The notes below the pieces were generated by a model that worked only from the letters and a program-made list of their open reading frames with translations, was not told the DNA's origin and ran no database searches. The translations under genes were made by a program, and so were the position numbers. From Shimia isoporae (lineage in GTDB: Bacteria > Pseudomonadota > Alphaproteobacteria > Rhodobacterales > Rhodobacteraceae), in the NCBI RefSeq assembly GCF_004346865.1, contig NZ_SMGR01000001.1, positions 1 to 64,000 on the forward strand: a stretch of DNA of 64,000 nucleotides, in the 5' to 3' direction. Positions 1 through 7,661 of this stretch are shown here, in pieces (the first letter of the stretch is position 1; each line of letters starts with the position of its first letter).

Positions 1-69
1 CGCAAGCAAAACCTCCGTTAGGCGTTCGGGGCTCCCAAGCCTCAAAGCCAAGACGACAAACAAAAGAAA

Positions 70-100
70 GGGGCTGCAATTCGCAGCCCCTTTTTTCTTT
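70..100 (+). terminator. Rho-independent terminator of a gene left of the window
   Basis: The arms GGGGCTGC (70-77) and GCAGCCCC (83-90) form a perfect 8-bp stem with a 5-base loop. They are followed by TTTTTTCTTT at 91-100. Nothing in bases 1-69 can be assigned to a gene, so the terminated transcript comes from outside the window. Confidence 0.85.
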
Positions 101-201
101 GGCGTTAAAGCGAAAGCTGGCGGCGTGGTGAAACCAGACTTTTCAAAACTGGCGAATGCGATAGTCTTCGCGCCAACACATTGAGAAGACAGAACAGTTT
201 G

Positions 202-1509
202 ATGAACCGAATTTCCGTAATCGTAGCCGCCCTTTTCCTGTTGGCGCAGCCTGTGCTTGGCAAACCGCTCCTGACAAACAGCGAAGAGACCTACGAGAGC
301 GCTTGTCTGGCAAACAGCGACACGCCGGAGCGCCTTGTCGAGATCTGTGAGCACGCTCTCCAGACCACCGGGGCCACAGCGGTGCAAAGGATCGAGATGA
401 TGGAGACCCTCGCGTGGGCCCATCACGATGCCGGTGATGAGGAAAAGGCGTTTGAGCAATTCAATGTTATGCTTGAGCTTGATCCGGTCTCGGCGGAGGC
501 GTTCAACGGCTTGGGCTGGCTTGCCTATGGCCGTGACGATTACAGCGAAGCGGCAAGCTTCTTTGCGCAGGCGATGGAAACCAAGCCGGAGGAGCAGTCT
601 TTGGCCGGGCTGGGAGCGAGTTTGTATCGCTCCGGGCAATTGCCTCTCGTCGAGGCCGTCGGCTACTTGGATGCCGCGCTTGCGATCACGCCAACCTACG
701 CTTGGGCAATGCGGCAGAAAGGCTGGCTCTATTCCATCGAGGATTTTCACGCCGAGGCGATTGACGCTTTTGAGGACGCGCTTGAGATCAACCCGGATGA
801 CGTGAGCGCGAACTACGGCGTTGGGTATGTCCTGACGGAAGAAGACAAGTGGGTGGAGGCATTGCCCTACATCAATCGGGCGTTGCAGGAAGCGCCGGAC
901 GATGTGTCTTCGCTCTCGCGCAGGTCTTTGATTTTGCTCAATCTTGATCGTCCCGCGCAGGCGCTTCGGGATGGGGAACGCGTGGTGGAACTGACCCCAG
1001 ATGACAGCGACGGTTATGTCCGTGTCGCGCGGGCGCAGGTCGCTCTCGGACGGGCCGCTGATGCGTTAAAGACGCTAGCCGAAGCCGAGGAGATTGTCGG
1101 ATATGACAATTATCTCACCTATTGGTACGCGGAATTCCTGTCAGATGCAGGTCAGGTCGACGAGGCGATGAGCCGTCTGGAGAAAGTTTTTGAAAGGGAT
1201 GATGCCGACTATTGGGACCATGAGCTACGTTCGCAAATCCTGCTCAATGCCGAGCGATACGGACCCGCGCGCGCTGCTTTGGATGAGTCACTGCTGCAAT
1301 ACCCCGATGCGCCATTTCTGATTTTCTATGACGCGCTGGTTTTGATTGGGGAGGAGAAATACACCGAGGCCGAGGCGCGGTTTGATGATGCCGTGGCGGC
1401 CGATTTGCCGCCGGAGAGACTCAAGTATTTCCTGAAGCAGTTGGTCGGCGCGGCACAATATCTGCAAGCCGTGCAAATGCGCGTGCGCTACACTGAGCAG
1501 AGCGAGTAG
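202..1509 (+). CDS. exported tetratricopeptide-repeat protein
   Basis: A 435-residue protein with an N-terminal hydrophobic signal sequence (about residues 1-20, ending PVLG). It is followed by consecutive helical pairs of TPR type from about residue 60 to the C terminus; typical signatures such as A-x-x-G-x-x-Y and repeated LELDP/LEINPDD ends are visible. It is probably periplasmic and acts as a protein-interaction scaffold; no enzymatic domain is seen. The frame is open from a TTG at 181, but the ATG at 202 places the signal peptide at the N terminus and is preferred; no strong ribosome binding site decides between them. It is transcribed alone and converges on the acyltransferase-like gene, with only 3 bases between the stops. 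Confidence 0.8.
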   Translation: MNRISVIVAALFLLAQPVLGKPLLTNSEETYESACLANSDTPERLVEICEHALQTTGATAVQRIEMMETLAWAHHDAGDEEKAFEQFNVMLELDPVSAEAFNGLGWLAYGRDDYSEAASFFAQAMETKPEEQSLAGLGASLYRSGQLPLVEAVGYLDAALAITPTYAWAMRQKGWLYSIEDFHAEAIDAFEDALEINPDDVSANYGVGYVLTEEDKWVEALPYINRALQEAPDDVSSLSRRSLILLNLDRPAQALRDGERVVELTPDDSDGYVRVARAQVALGRAADALKTLAEAEEIVGYDNYLTYWYAEFLSDAGQVDEAMSRLEKVFERDDADYWDHELRSQILLNAERYGPARAALDESLLQYPDAPFLIFYDALVLIGEEKYTEAEARFDDAVAADLPPERLKYFLKQLVGAAQYLQAVQMRVRYTEQSE

Positions 1510-1512
1510 GCG

Positions 1513-2268
1513 TTACTGTTCCGTCAGGTTCGGGTTTTCGCTAGGTTTGCCGAGCGATGCATCGGCGGCATCGGTGATTTCGTCCAGCGAGCGCTGAAGA
1601 CTCAGGCGCAGGGTTTCCATCTCTTCTTCACTGGGTTTGCGCGGTACCGGGTCTGTCCATTCCCGGCAGGTGATGGACCCACGCGAGAAAGGCAGCGGCA
1701 GCATTTGTTTGTCCCAAGTCGGGAAGCGCACGATGCGCTTTTGAGCGAAGGCCACCGTAAAGACACGCGCGCCGGATGTGCGCGCCCAGACAAGAGGAAC
1801 CGTGGAGCTGATCCGGGCCGGTCCACTGGGGCCATCTGCGGCGATACCGATGGAGCAGCCTTCCTTGATACGTTTGAACACTTCGCGGGACAAAGAGACG
1901 TGCCGCTTGTCCAGTGACATCCCGATTGTTTCCCAGCCGAGCCGAACAAGAATCTGGCCGGCCAGCCGCCCGGCACGCGCTTCGGAGGTCAGGGCACATA
2001 TGCGCGCACCCTTTGGGGCGTTAAACATGTACGGCGCCATGATAAGCCGTTGATGCCAAACTACAAAAATTACCGGTTCGCCGCGCGCGACGCAGGCATC
2101 CATCTCCTCGCAGCCTGTGCGGCTCCATCTGGAAGAGTGAAAGGCGAAGCGGACATAGGACGCAAACATGCCCTCAATCGCTCGATTGAAGCGGGGGCTG
2201 TTGGCAATTTTCCGGCGCAGGGTTTTCAGGCTCACGGGCGTCTCGTACTTCGGCTTTTGGCCTGTCAT
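1513..2268 (-). CDS. DUF374 / lysophospholipid-acyltransferase-like protein
   Basis: 251 residues. The acyltransferase signature appears as WHQRL around residues 71-75, where the histidine stands in place of the usual HX4D block, and a conserved DGPSGP follows at 145-150. This is the pattern of the DUF374 branch of the PlsC/lysophospholipid acyltransferase superfamily. Members are thought to acylate lipid A or phospholipid precursors at the inner membrane, but the substrate cannot be read from the sequence. No transmembrane anchor is obvious beyond a weakly hydrophobic stretch at 35-43. It stands alone on the minus strand. Confidence 0.8.
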   Translation of the reverse strand: MTGQKPKYETPVSLKTLRRKIANSPRFNRAIEGMFASYVRFAFHSSRWSRTGCEEMDACVARGEPVIFVVWHQRLIMAPYMFNAPKGARICALTSEARAGRLAGQILVRLGWETIGMSLDKRHVSLSREVFKRIKEGCSIGIAADGPSGPARISSTVPLVWARTSGARVFTVAFAQKRIVRFPTWDKQMLPLPFSRGSITCREWTDPVPRKPSEEEMETLRLSLQRSLDEITDAADASLGKPSENPNLTEQ

Positions 2269-2362
2269 ATCGCGGGTGTCACGTTATGACCAGAGGCGCG
2301 CGAAATTGCACGATTTCCCTCTTGCCTCTCCCGCATGGGTGGCTTAGGACATTCCGCACGAT

Positions 2363-2438
2363 AGGGGTATAGCTCAGTTGGTAGAGCGACGGTCTCCAAA
2401 ACCGTAGGTCCCGGGTTCGAGCCCTGGTGCCCCTGCCA
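2363..2438 (+). tRNA. tRNA-Trp (CCA anticodon)
   Basis: A 76-base cloverleaf. The acceptor arms AGGGGTA (2363-2369) and TGCCCCT (2428-2434) pair over 7 bp. The D-arm contains AGCTCAGTTGGTAGAGC. The anticodon arm ACGGT/ACCGT encloses the loop CTCCAAA, giving anticodon CCA. The T-loop is GGTTCGAGCC, and the discriminator G plus an encoded CCA end at 2438. It is not followed by secE, which often follows this tRNA; an opposite-strand small gene follows instead. Confidence 0.97.
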
Positions 2439-2458
2439 TTTTCCGGAAATCGAAACGA

Positions 2459-2722
2459 CTACTGCTGTTGCGCGATACGTGCGCGGGCGATGTCGAATTT
2501 GACGTGCGCCACCTGAAACCGTTGCAGAGCCTTCTCTCTATCCTCGTAGAGCTTGCGAATACGTGACCCGGGTGCGCCGAGGGTCGAGACTTTGCTGCTA
2601 ACGGCAATTGGCACAAGGGAGCGGGCATTCCGCAAACCGATGCGCCATGCGCGATCGGCAACGGCGTAACTTTGGCTTGCCTGTACAAACAGGCGGTGAC
2701 GGGTTTTCAGATCCGGATGCAT
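2459..2722 (-). CDS. small hypothetical protein, 87 aa
   Basis: An 87-residue, basic, predicted all-helical protein with no recognised domain. The start at 2722 is supported by an upstream AGGGGG on the minus strand about 6-10 bases before the ATG. It ends 20 bases from the 3' end of tRNA-Trp, which lies on the opposite strand. Residues such as RIRKLYEDREKALQRFQVAH suggest a short amphipathic coiled helix. I do not recognise the family; function unknown. Confidence 0.55.
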   Translation of the reverse strand: MHPDLKTRHRLFVQASQSYAVADRAWRIGLRNARSLVPIAVSSKVSTLGAPGSRIRKLYEDREKALQRFQVAHVKFDIARARIAQQQ

Positions 2723-2863
2723 GGCGGGACCCCCTGAGTTTCAAAAAACGGGTGTGTAGTGCCGAGCAGTTCAGCGCACGAAGGCGCTGTCATCAGGGTA
2801 GGAAAATAAGGGGCTTTGTGTCAAACCACGGTTTTGCGACAGACTTGTGAGATGCATACACTT

Positions 2864-3931
2864 CTAGGTCGCGTCATGCCCCCACTCGGCGTCCTGCATC
2901 TCCCGCAGGCGCGACGCGGTGCGCTCGAACTCGAAAGTGCCTTCGCCTTCGAGGTAGAGCATCTCAGGTTCCGCTGCGGCCGAGCAAATCAGGCGAACCC
3001 TGGCCTCATAAAGAGCATCGATCAGGGTCACGAACCGTTTGGCTTCGTTGAAGTTATTCCGGCTCAGGGCAGGGATGTCTTCAAGCACAAGAACCTTGAG
3101 CGCCTCGGCAATTGCGAGGTAGTCGCCAGGACCAAGCATCTTACCGCATAGGTCATAAAACGAGGCACGGCCGACCCCATTTCGGAACTTCGGAATCTCG
3201 ACCTGCCGACCTTTGACCGTCAGAACAAGCCGGTCTGCGGTGCCGCCTGTCAGGTCGGCCCAGATCGCGTTGATTTGTTCTCGGGCCTCTGTGCCTGCCT
3301 GCACAAAATAGACCTGTGAGCCGGCGAGGCGATTCTGTCGGTAGTCTACAGGGCTGACCAGTTCCCAGACCCGCATCTGTTCCTTGATGAGGGCGATGAA
3401 AGGGAGGAAAAGCTGGCGGTTGAGTCCATGTTTGTAGAGGTCGTCGGGCACACGGTTGGATGTGGTGACAATCACCGTACCTGCAGCAAAGAGTTGTTCG
3501 AACAGACGGCCCACGATCATCGCGTCGGTAATGTCAGTTATCTGCATTTCGTCGAAGGCAAGGACGCGGACGGAATCGGAAACGGCCTTGGCAACAGGCG
3601 CGATAGCGTCTTCAACGCCGTCTTGGCGCGCTTTGTGCATGGCGTCGTGAATTTCCTGCATGAAGGCGTGGAAATGCACACGCCGAACGGGCACGTCCAA
3701 GCTATCGACGAACAGGTCCATCAACATGGATTTGCCGCGACCAACGCCACCCCAAAGATAGAGGCCTTGCACAGCATCAGGTCGGGCTTTGCGGAACCAG
3801 CCTTTCTTGACGGGTTTCGCGAGTTCGGTGCGGATACGCTCAAACTGGGGCAGCACTGCTTCTTGGGCGTCGTCGCGGTGCAATTCGCCAGCTTTGATAC
3901 GGGCGTCGTAGATTTCAGGCAGGGTCGACAT
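2864..3931 (-). CDS. zapE: AFG1/ZapE family ATPase
   Basis: 355 residues, the usual length of the family. Walker A is GGVGRGKS at 61-68 and Walker B is VLAFDEMQ near 123-130, with the family-typical HFHAFM block at about 86-91 and a TSNRVPDDLY sensor region. ZapE/AFG1 proteins are P-loop ATPases that in bacteria associate with the division ring, and in mitochondria with protein quality control. The gene is monocistronic, divergent from the MFS gene at 4077 and separated from it by about 145 bases. Confidence 0.93.
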   Translation of the reverse strand: MSTLPEIYDARIKAGELHRDDAQEAVLPQFERIRTELAKPVKKGWFRKARPDAVQGLYLWGGVGRGKSMLMDLFVDSLDVPVRRVHFHAFMQEIHDAMHKARQDGVEDAIAPVAKAVSDSVRVLAFDEMQITDITDAMIVGRLFEQLFAAGTVIVTTSNRVPDDLYKHGLNRQLFLPFIALIKEQMRVWELVSPVDYRQNRLAGSQVYFVQAGTEAREQINAIWADLTGGTADRLVLTVKGRQVEIPKFRNGVGRASFYDLCGKMLGPGDYLAIAEALKVLVLEDIPALSRNNFNEAKRFVTLIDALYEARVRLICSAAAEPEMLYLEGEGTFEFERTASRLREMQDAEWGHDAT

Positions 3932-4076
3932 AGAACGGCCTTAGCCCATGAAAGCCGCGAGGAAAAGTCTCCTGCGACAACGATTAAGAGTGTGTGATGT
4001 GACGGTTAACGAATGCTGAATTGACCGGTGGGGCGCCGACGGTCACTGTGCCGACTGCGCGAAGAGGAGACCCGCG

Positions 4077-5309
4077 ATGCAGTCCAAGACCCCGATATTC
4101 ACCCCCGTTTTGATCGTTGGGTGCATCATCATCATGGTGAGCTTTGCCGTGCGGGCCAGTTTTGGCGTGTTCCAGATCCCGATTGCCGAAGAGTTCGGCT
4201 GGTTGCGCGCGGAGTTTTCGCTCGCGATTGCGATCCAGAACCTTGCTTGGGGCATCGGTCAGCCGATTTTTGGAGCAATTGCCGAAAAAATCGGAGATCG
4301 AAAAGCGATTATTCTGGGCGCATTGACCTATGCTGCGGGTCTGGTGATGTCGAGCTTCGCAGTGACGCCAGAGGCCCATCAGATGCTTGAAGTCCTTGTT
4401 GGATTCGGGATCGCAGGCACAGGATTTGGCGTGATTTTGGCGGTTGTCGGGCGGGCGAGTTCAGACGAAAACCGGTCGATGTCGCTGGCAATTGCAACCG
4501 CCGCAGGTTCTGCCGGTCAGGTCTTTGGTGCACCAACGGCAGAGTGGTTGCTGACCTTTATGACATGGCAGCAGACGTTCCTGCTGTTTGCGGTGGCAAT
4601 TCTTGGCACTTTGCTCCTGTTGCCGATGATGAGGGCCCCTGTGGCATCGAAGATCGAACTGCAGGAAAGTATGGGCGAAATCCTTATCAAGGCACTGAAG
4701 GATCCATCCTATACGCTGATCTTTCTCGGCTTTTTCAGTTGCGGATATCAGCTGGCTTTTGTGACCGCACACTTCCCCGCAATGATTACAGAGATGTGTG
4801 GCCCGATCATGCCAGGCGGCATGTTGGACGGGTTGGGAATCAGCTCGACATCGGCGCTGGGTGCTGTGGCAATCTCATTGATTGGTCTGGCCAACATCGG
4901 CGGCACGTTGCTGGCCGGATGGGCAGGTAAGCATTTTCCGAAAAAGTACCTGTTGGCAGGAATTTACACGGGGCGCACGATTGCGGCTGCAGTGTTCATT
5001 CTGATGCCGATTACGCCGACGAGCGTGATTGTTTTTTCGCTCGTGATGGGCTCGCTGTGGCTCGCGACAGTGCCGTTGACCTCGGGTCTTGTCGCGCATC
5101 TCTACGGTTTGCGCTACATGGGAACGCTTTACGGCATTGTATTTTTCAGCCACCAGCTCGGCAGCTTTCTCGGGGTCTGGCTCGGTGGACGCATGTACGA
5201 TGCTTATGGTGACTACACTATGGTGTGGTGGATCGGCGTCGGCGTGGGGGCGTTCAGCGCAATCGTGCATCTTCCGATCAAGGAAAACAGGGCTGCTGTG
5301 GCGGCGTGA
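4077..5309 (+). CDS. MFS transporter
   Basis: 410 residues with about 12 hydrophobic membrane segments, starting with VLIVGCIIIMVSFAVRASFGVFQ, the N-terminal signature of the monocarboxylate/oxalate-formate type major facilitator group. A charged loop after helix 2 (AEKIGDRKAI) matches the MFS A-motif region. The start is supported by GAAGAGGAGA just upstream of the ATG. It should move a small organic anion across the inner membrane; the substrate is unknown. It stands alone and converges on frmA. Confidence 0.85.
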   Translation: MQSKTPIFTPVLIVGCIIIMVSFAVRASFGVFQIPIAEEFGWLRAEFSLAIAIQNLAWGIGQPIFGAIAEKIGDRKAIILGALTYAAGLVMSSFAVTPEAHQMLEVLVGFGIAGTGFGVILAVVGRASSDENRSMSLAIATAAGSAGQVFGAPTAEWLLTFMTWQQTFLLFAVAILGTLLLLPMMRAPVASKIELQESMGEILIKALKDPSYTLIFLGFFSCGYQLAFVTAHFPAMITEMCGPIMPGGMLDGLGISSTSALGAVAISLIGLANIGGTLLAGWAGKHFPKKYLLAGIYTGRTIAAAVFILMPITPTSVIVFSLVMGSLWLATVPLTSGLVAHLYGLRYMGTLYGIVFFSHQLGSFLGVWLGGRMYDAYGDYTMVWWIGVGVGAFSAIVHLPIKENRAAVAA

Positions 5310-5347
5310 GGCCGCTTTTGCGTGTTTTGTTAAGAGCGAAAAGCCAA

Positions 5348-5391
5348 TCTGCAAAACGTCTGCAAAACGTCGGTTTCGCGTCGGTGTCGTC
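5348..5391. repeat. 11-bp periodic repeat, copy 1
   Basis: Four successive 11-base units: TCTGCAAAACG (5348-5358), the same again (5359-5369), TCGGTTTCGCG (5370-5380) and TCGGTGTCGTC (5381-5391). It lies between the convergent MFS and frmA genes. Two further copies with the same 11-base period are at 41214 and 62198. Function unknown. Confidence 0.8.
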
Positions 5392-5431
5392 AGCCGTGTC
5401 TCCGGATAAAAGCACCGCGCGTTGCAGTGAA

Positions 5432-5470
5432 GCGCAGGCCAGCCTGAAAGACGGGCCTGCGCGGGGGTGT
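5432..5470 (+). terminator. putative terminator of the MFS gene
   Basis: Perfect 9-bp arms GCGCAGGCC (5432-5440) and GGCCTGCGC (5454-5462) are followed by GGGGGTGTTTCC. The T-tract is short, so this is a plausible but weak intrinsic terminator just before the convergent frmA stop. Confidence 0.45.
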
Positions 5471-5473
5471 TTC

Positions 5474-6613
5474 CTAGAATTCGACGACGGCGCGGATGGA
5501 TTTGCCTTCGTGCATCAAATCGAACCCGTGGTTGATCTCGTCCAGCGTCAGCTTGTGCGTGATCATCTCATCGATCTCGATTTTGCCATCCATGTACCAG
5601 TCTACGATCCCCGGCACGTCGGTGCGGCCTTTGGCACCACCGAATGCCGTACCTTTCCAGACACGACCGGTCACAAGCTGGAACGGACGCGTGGAGATCT
5701 CGGCGCCTGCCGGTGCCACGCCGATAATGACCGAGACACCCCAACCGCGGTGAGAGCATTCCAGCGCGTCGCGCATGACTTGCACGTTGCCGGTCGCGTC
5801 GAACGAGTAATCCACGCCACCGAACTGGTCTTTCTCGGTTTTGGTAAGTTCGATGATTTTGTCGGTGACTGACATCCCTTCGGGCAAGTCTGATGGATTT
5901 ACGAAGTCGGTCATGCCGAATTTGCGGGCCATCTCTGCTTTGTCGGAATTCAGATCCACGCCGATGATCTTGTCCGCGCCAGCCATGCGCAGGCCTTGAA
6001 TGACGTTGAGGCCGATCCCGCCGAGACCGAAAACGGCGGCGGTGGAGCCGATCTCCACACCTGCAGTGTTGATCACCGCACCGATGCCGGTGGTGACGCC
6101 GCAACCAATGTAGCAAATCTTGTCAAAGGGCGCGTCGTCGCGGACTTTGGCCAATGCGATTTCCGGCAACACGGTGTGGTTCGCAAAGGTCGAGCAGCCC
6201 ATGTAGTGATAGATCGGCGTGCCATCGAGCATGGAGAAGCGCGTGGTGCCGTCAGGCATCAGGCCCTGACCCTGAGTGCCGCGTATGGCGGTGCAAAGGT
6301 TGGTTTTGCCGGACAGGCAGGCGTGGCATTCACGGCATTCGGGCGTGTAGAGCGGGATCACGTGATCGCCGGGTTTCAGCGTTGTGACACCTTCGCCCAC
6401 CTCGACGACGACGCCTGCACCTTCGTGTCCGAGAATGGACGGGAACAGGCCCTCCGGATCGGCACCGGAACGGGTGAATTCGTCTGTGTGGCAAATGCCT
6501 GTGGCCTTGATTTCGATCAGAACCTCGCCCTTTTTCGGGCCTTCGAGGTTCACTTCCATGATTTCCAGCGGCTTGCCGGCTTCGAGAGCCACTGCGGCAC
6601 GAGTGCGCATCAT
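5474..6613 (-). CDS. frmA: S-(hydroxymethyl)glutathione dehydrogenase / class III alcohol dehydrogenase
   Basis: 379 residues, a zinc-dependent medium-chain dehydrogenase. It shows the catalytic zinc ligands Cys41 (GICHTDEF), His63-Glu64 (LGHEGAGV) and a later Cys in IGCGVTTG. The structural zinc cysteines are at 93, 96, 99 and 107 ([18 protein letters not shown]), and the NAD-binding motif is GLGGIG. It oxidises the formaldehyde-glutathione adduct to S-formylglutathione with NAD in the cytoplasm. The start has a strong AGGGAGG site. No S-formylglutathione hydrolase gene is adjacent; a class II cytochrome c and an I78-like lipoprotein lie nearby on the other side. Confidence 0.95.
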   Translation of the reverse strand: MMRTRAAVALEAGKPLEIMEVNLEGPKKGEVLIEIKATGICHTDEFTRSGADPEGLFPSILGHEGAGVVVEVGEGVTTLKPGDHVIPLYTPECRECHACLSGKTNLCTAIRGTQGQGLMPDGTTRFSMLDGTPIYHYMGCSTFANHTVLPEIALAKVRDDAPFDKICYIGCGVTTGIGAVINTAGVEIGSTAAVFGLGGIGLNVIQGLRMAGADKIIGVDLNSDKAEMARKFGMTDFVNPSDLPEGMSVTDKIIELTKTEKDQFGGVDYSFDATGNVQVMRDALECSHRGWGVSVIIGVAPAGAEISTRPFQLVTGRVWKGTAFGGAKGRTDVPGIVDWYMDGKIEIDEMITHKLTLDEINHGFDLMHEGKSIRAVVEF

Positions 6614-6774
6614 TTCGCCTATCCTCCCTAAAATTTTGAAAAGCGTGGTTGAAACACGCGGTTAATGCAACCTTCTATGCACATGATGACAGGCCGCGAT
6701 GCCGGACTCCGCAATCGGGGCGAAGCAATAAAGTCGGTTTGCGACAAAGAGATGTGCGTTCAAGGAGTTTGAGC

Positions 6775-7056
6775 ATGGGTATTAAGACATGGGTTGTGGC
6801 GTTGGCTTCGGTGGTGACGGTGGCAGCCTGTTTGGGCGAAGAGGAAGATACCGTGTCCAAAGGTAGCGAAACCTGTGATCCGGCGACCTTTGAATTCCTG
6901 ATCGGTCAGGATGTTTCGGCGCTGGAAGGCGTGACCGTGCCGGAAATGGTGCGTGTCATGGAAGACAACTCGCCGGCAACAATGGATTTCCACGAGAACC
7001 GGCTGAATGTGATCCACGATGCGGATGGCAAGATTCTCGCGGTTCGCTGCGGATAG
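6775..7056 (+). CDS. I78-family peptidase-inhibitor-like lipoprotein
   Basis: 93 residues from the ATG at 6775, which has AAGGAG upstream (the frame is open further back to 6649). The N terminus is a lipoprotein signal with lipobox VAAC near residue 19. The remaining domain has the I78 inhibitor layout: an early Cys, a GQDVSALEG block, V-R-V near the middle, RLNV and a terminal RCG whose Cys can pair with the first. It is predicted to be anchored in the outer membrane or periplasm and to inhibit a serine protease. It is divergent from frmA and convergent with the cytochrome gene. Confidence 0.8.
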   Translation: MGIKTWVVALASVVTVAACLGEEEDTVSKGSETCDPATFEFLIGQDVSALEGVTVPEMVRVMEDNSPATMDFHENRLNVIHDADGKILAVRCG

Positions 7057-7091
7057 GTTTGTCCGGTTCGGTAACATCGGACGGAATTCCG

Positions 7092-7127
7092 CCGCGCCCG
7101 GCCCAAGTCGGGCGCGGTCTTTTATTT
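7092..7127 (+). terminator. Rho-independent terminator after the I78 gene
   Basis: Arms CCGCGCCCG (7092-7100) and CGGGCGCGG (7109-7117) make a 9-bp stem followed by TCTTTTATTTT. It overlaps the 3' end of the convergent cytochrome gene. Confidence 0.8.
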
Positions 7128-7544
7128 TCGGTAGACCTTGTGACAGGCTGCGCAACTGCCGCCGAGGGCGCGCATGGAGGCTGCCAGCGCGGCCTGGTCC
7201 GTGAAATCCAAACCCTGTGCCGCAGCTTTCAGCGCCTCGCCCTTGGCTGTGAAATCAGCCCAGTCTGTCCAGATGTTCGGCATGGCTTCTGATTTCGGGT
7301 CCGCGGCTTCGGCTTCGAACAATGCGGGGATTTTTCCGGCCTGCAGCACAATTGTGTCGCGTGCCATGCGGGCCTTGGCCTGATGCAGAGTGGTTTCCCC
7401 TTTTGCCATGTCGCCGAGCGTCTTGGTGGCGGCACCTATAGCGGCCATGCCGTCCATGCGGGCCATGACTTGCGGGTCCTTGACCCCGTCGTGAGCCATG
7501 AGCGGTGTGGCGGTCAGGAGGGTGGCGAGAAGCAGGCGGCGCAT
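7122..7544 (-). CDS. class II cytochrome c (cytochrome c' family)
   Basis: 140 residues with a cleavable signal peptide (MRRLLLATLLTATPLMA). A four-helix-bundle-like body ends in the haem attachment motif CAACH at residues 131-135, the C-terminal position characteristic of cytochrome c' and c-554 proteins. It should be a periplasmic monohaem protein. In Rhodobacter a cytochrome of this class is linked to the glutathione-formaldehyde pathway, so its place near frmA may be meaningful, but they are not in one operon here. Confidence 0.88.
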   Translation of the reverse strand: MRRLLLATLLTATPLMAHDGVKDPQVMARMDGMAAIGAATKTLGDMAKGETTLHQAKARMARDTIVLQAGKIPALFEAEAADPKSEAMPNIWTDWADFTAKGEALKAAAQGLDFTDQAALAASMRALGGSCAACHKVYRK

Positions 7545-7615
7545 GGCATTTCCTTTGTTTGGTGTCCGTCGAAGTGCAGCGCAAAGAGGGGCTGGGAATC
7601 AAGCGGAAAATATGA

Positions 7616-7630
7616 GAACATAAAGTGAAC
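7616..7630 (-). promoter_or_regulatory. LexA (SOS) box upstream of imuB
   Basis: GAAC (7616-7619), seven bases, GAAC (7627-7630). On the minus strand this is GTTC-N7-GTTC, the direct-repeat LexA operator of alphaproteobacteria. It ends 31 bases before the imuB ATG, a position suited to repression. Confidence 0.85.
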
Positions 7631-7661
7631 AAACTTCACGATTCCGTTCTGCCTGCTGCCC

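Noticed and set aside
428-805. Open frames overlapping the TPR gene and similar frames across the window
   Set aside because: They lie inside supported genes in other frames, have no binding site and no recognisable sequence; they reflect GC-rich codon bias.
2363-2438. tRNA-Trp as a site for an integrated element
   Set aside because: There is no integrase gene nearby and no repeated tRNA 3' end was seen downstream.
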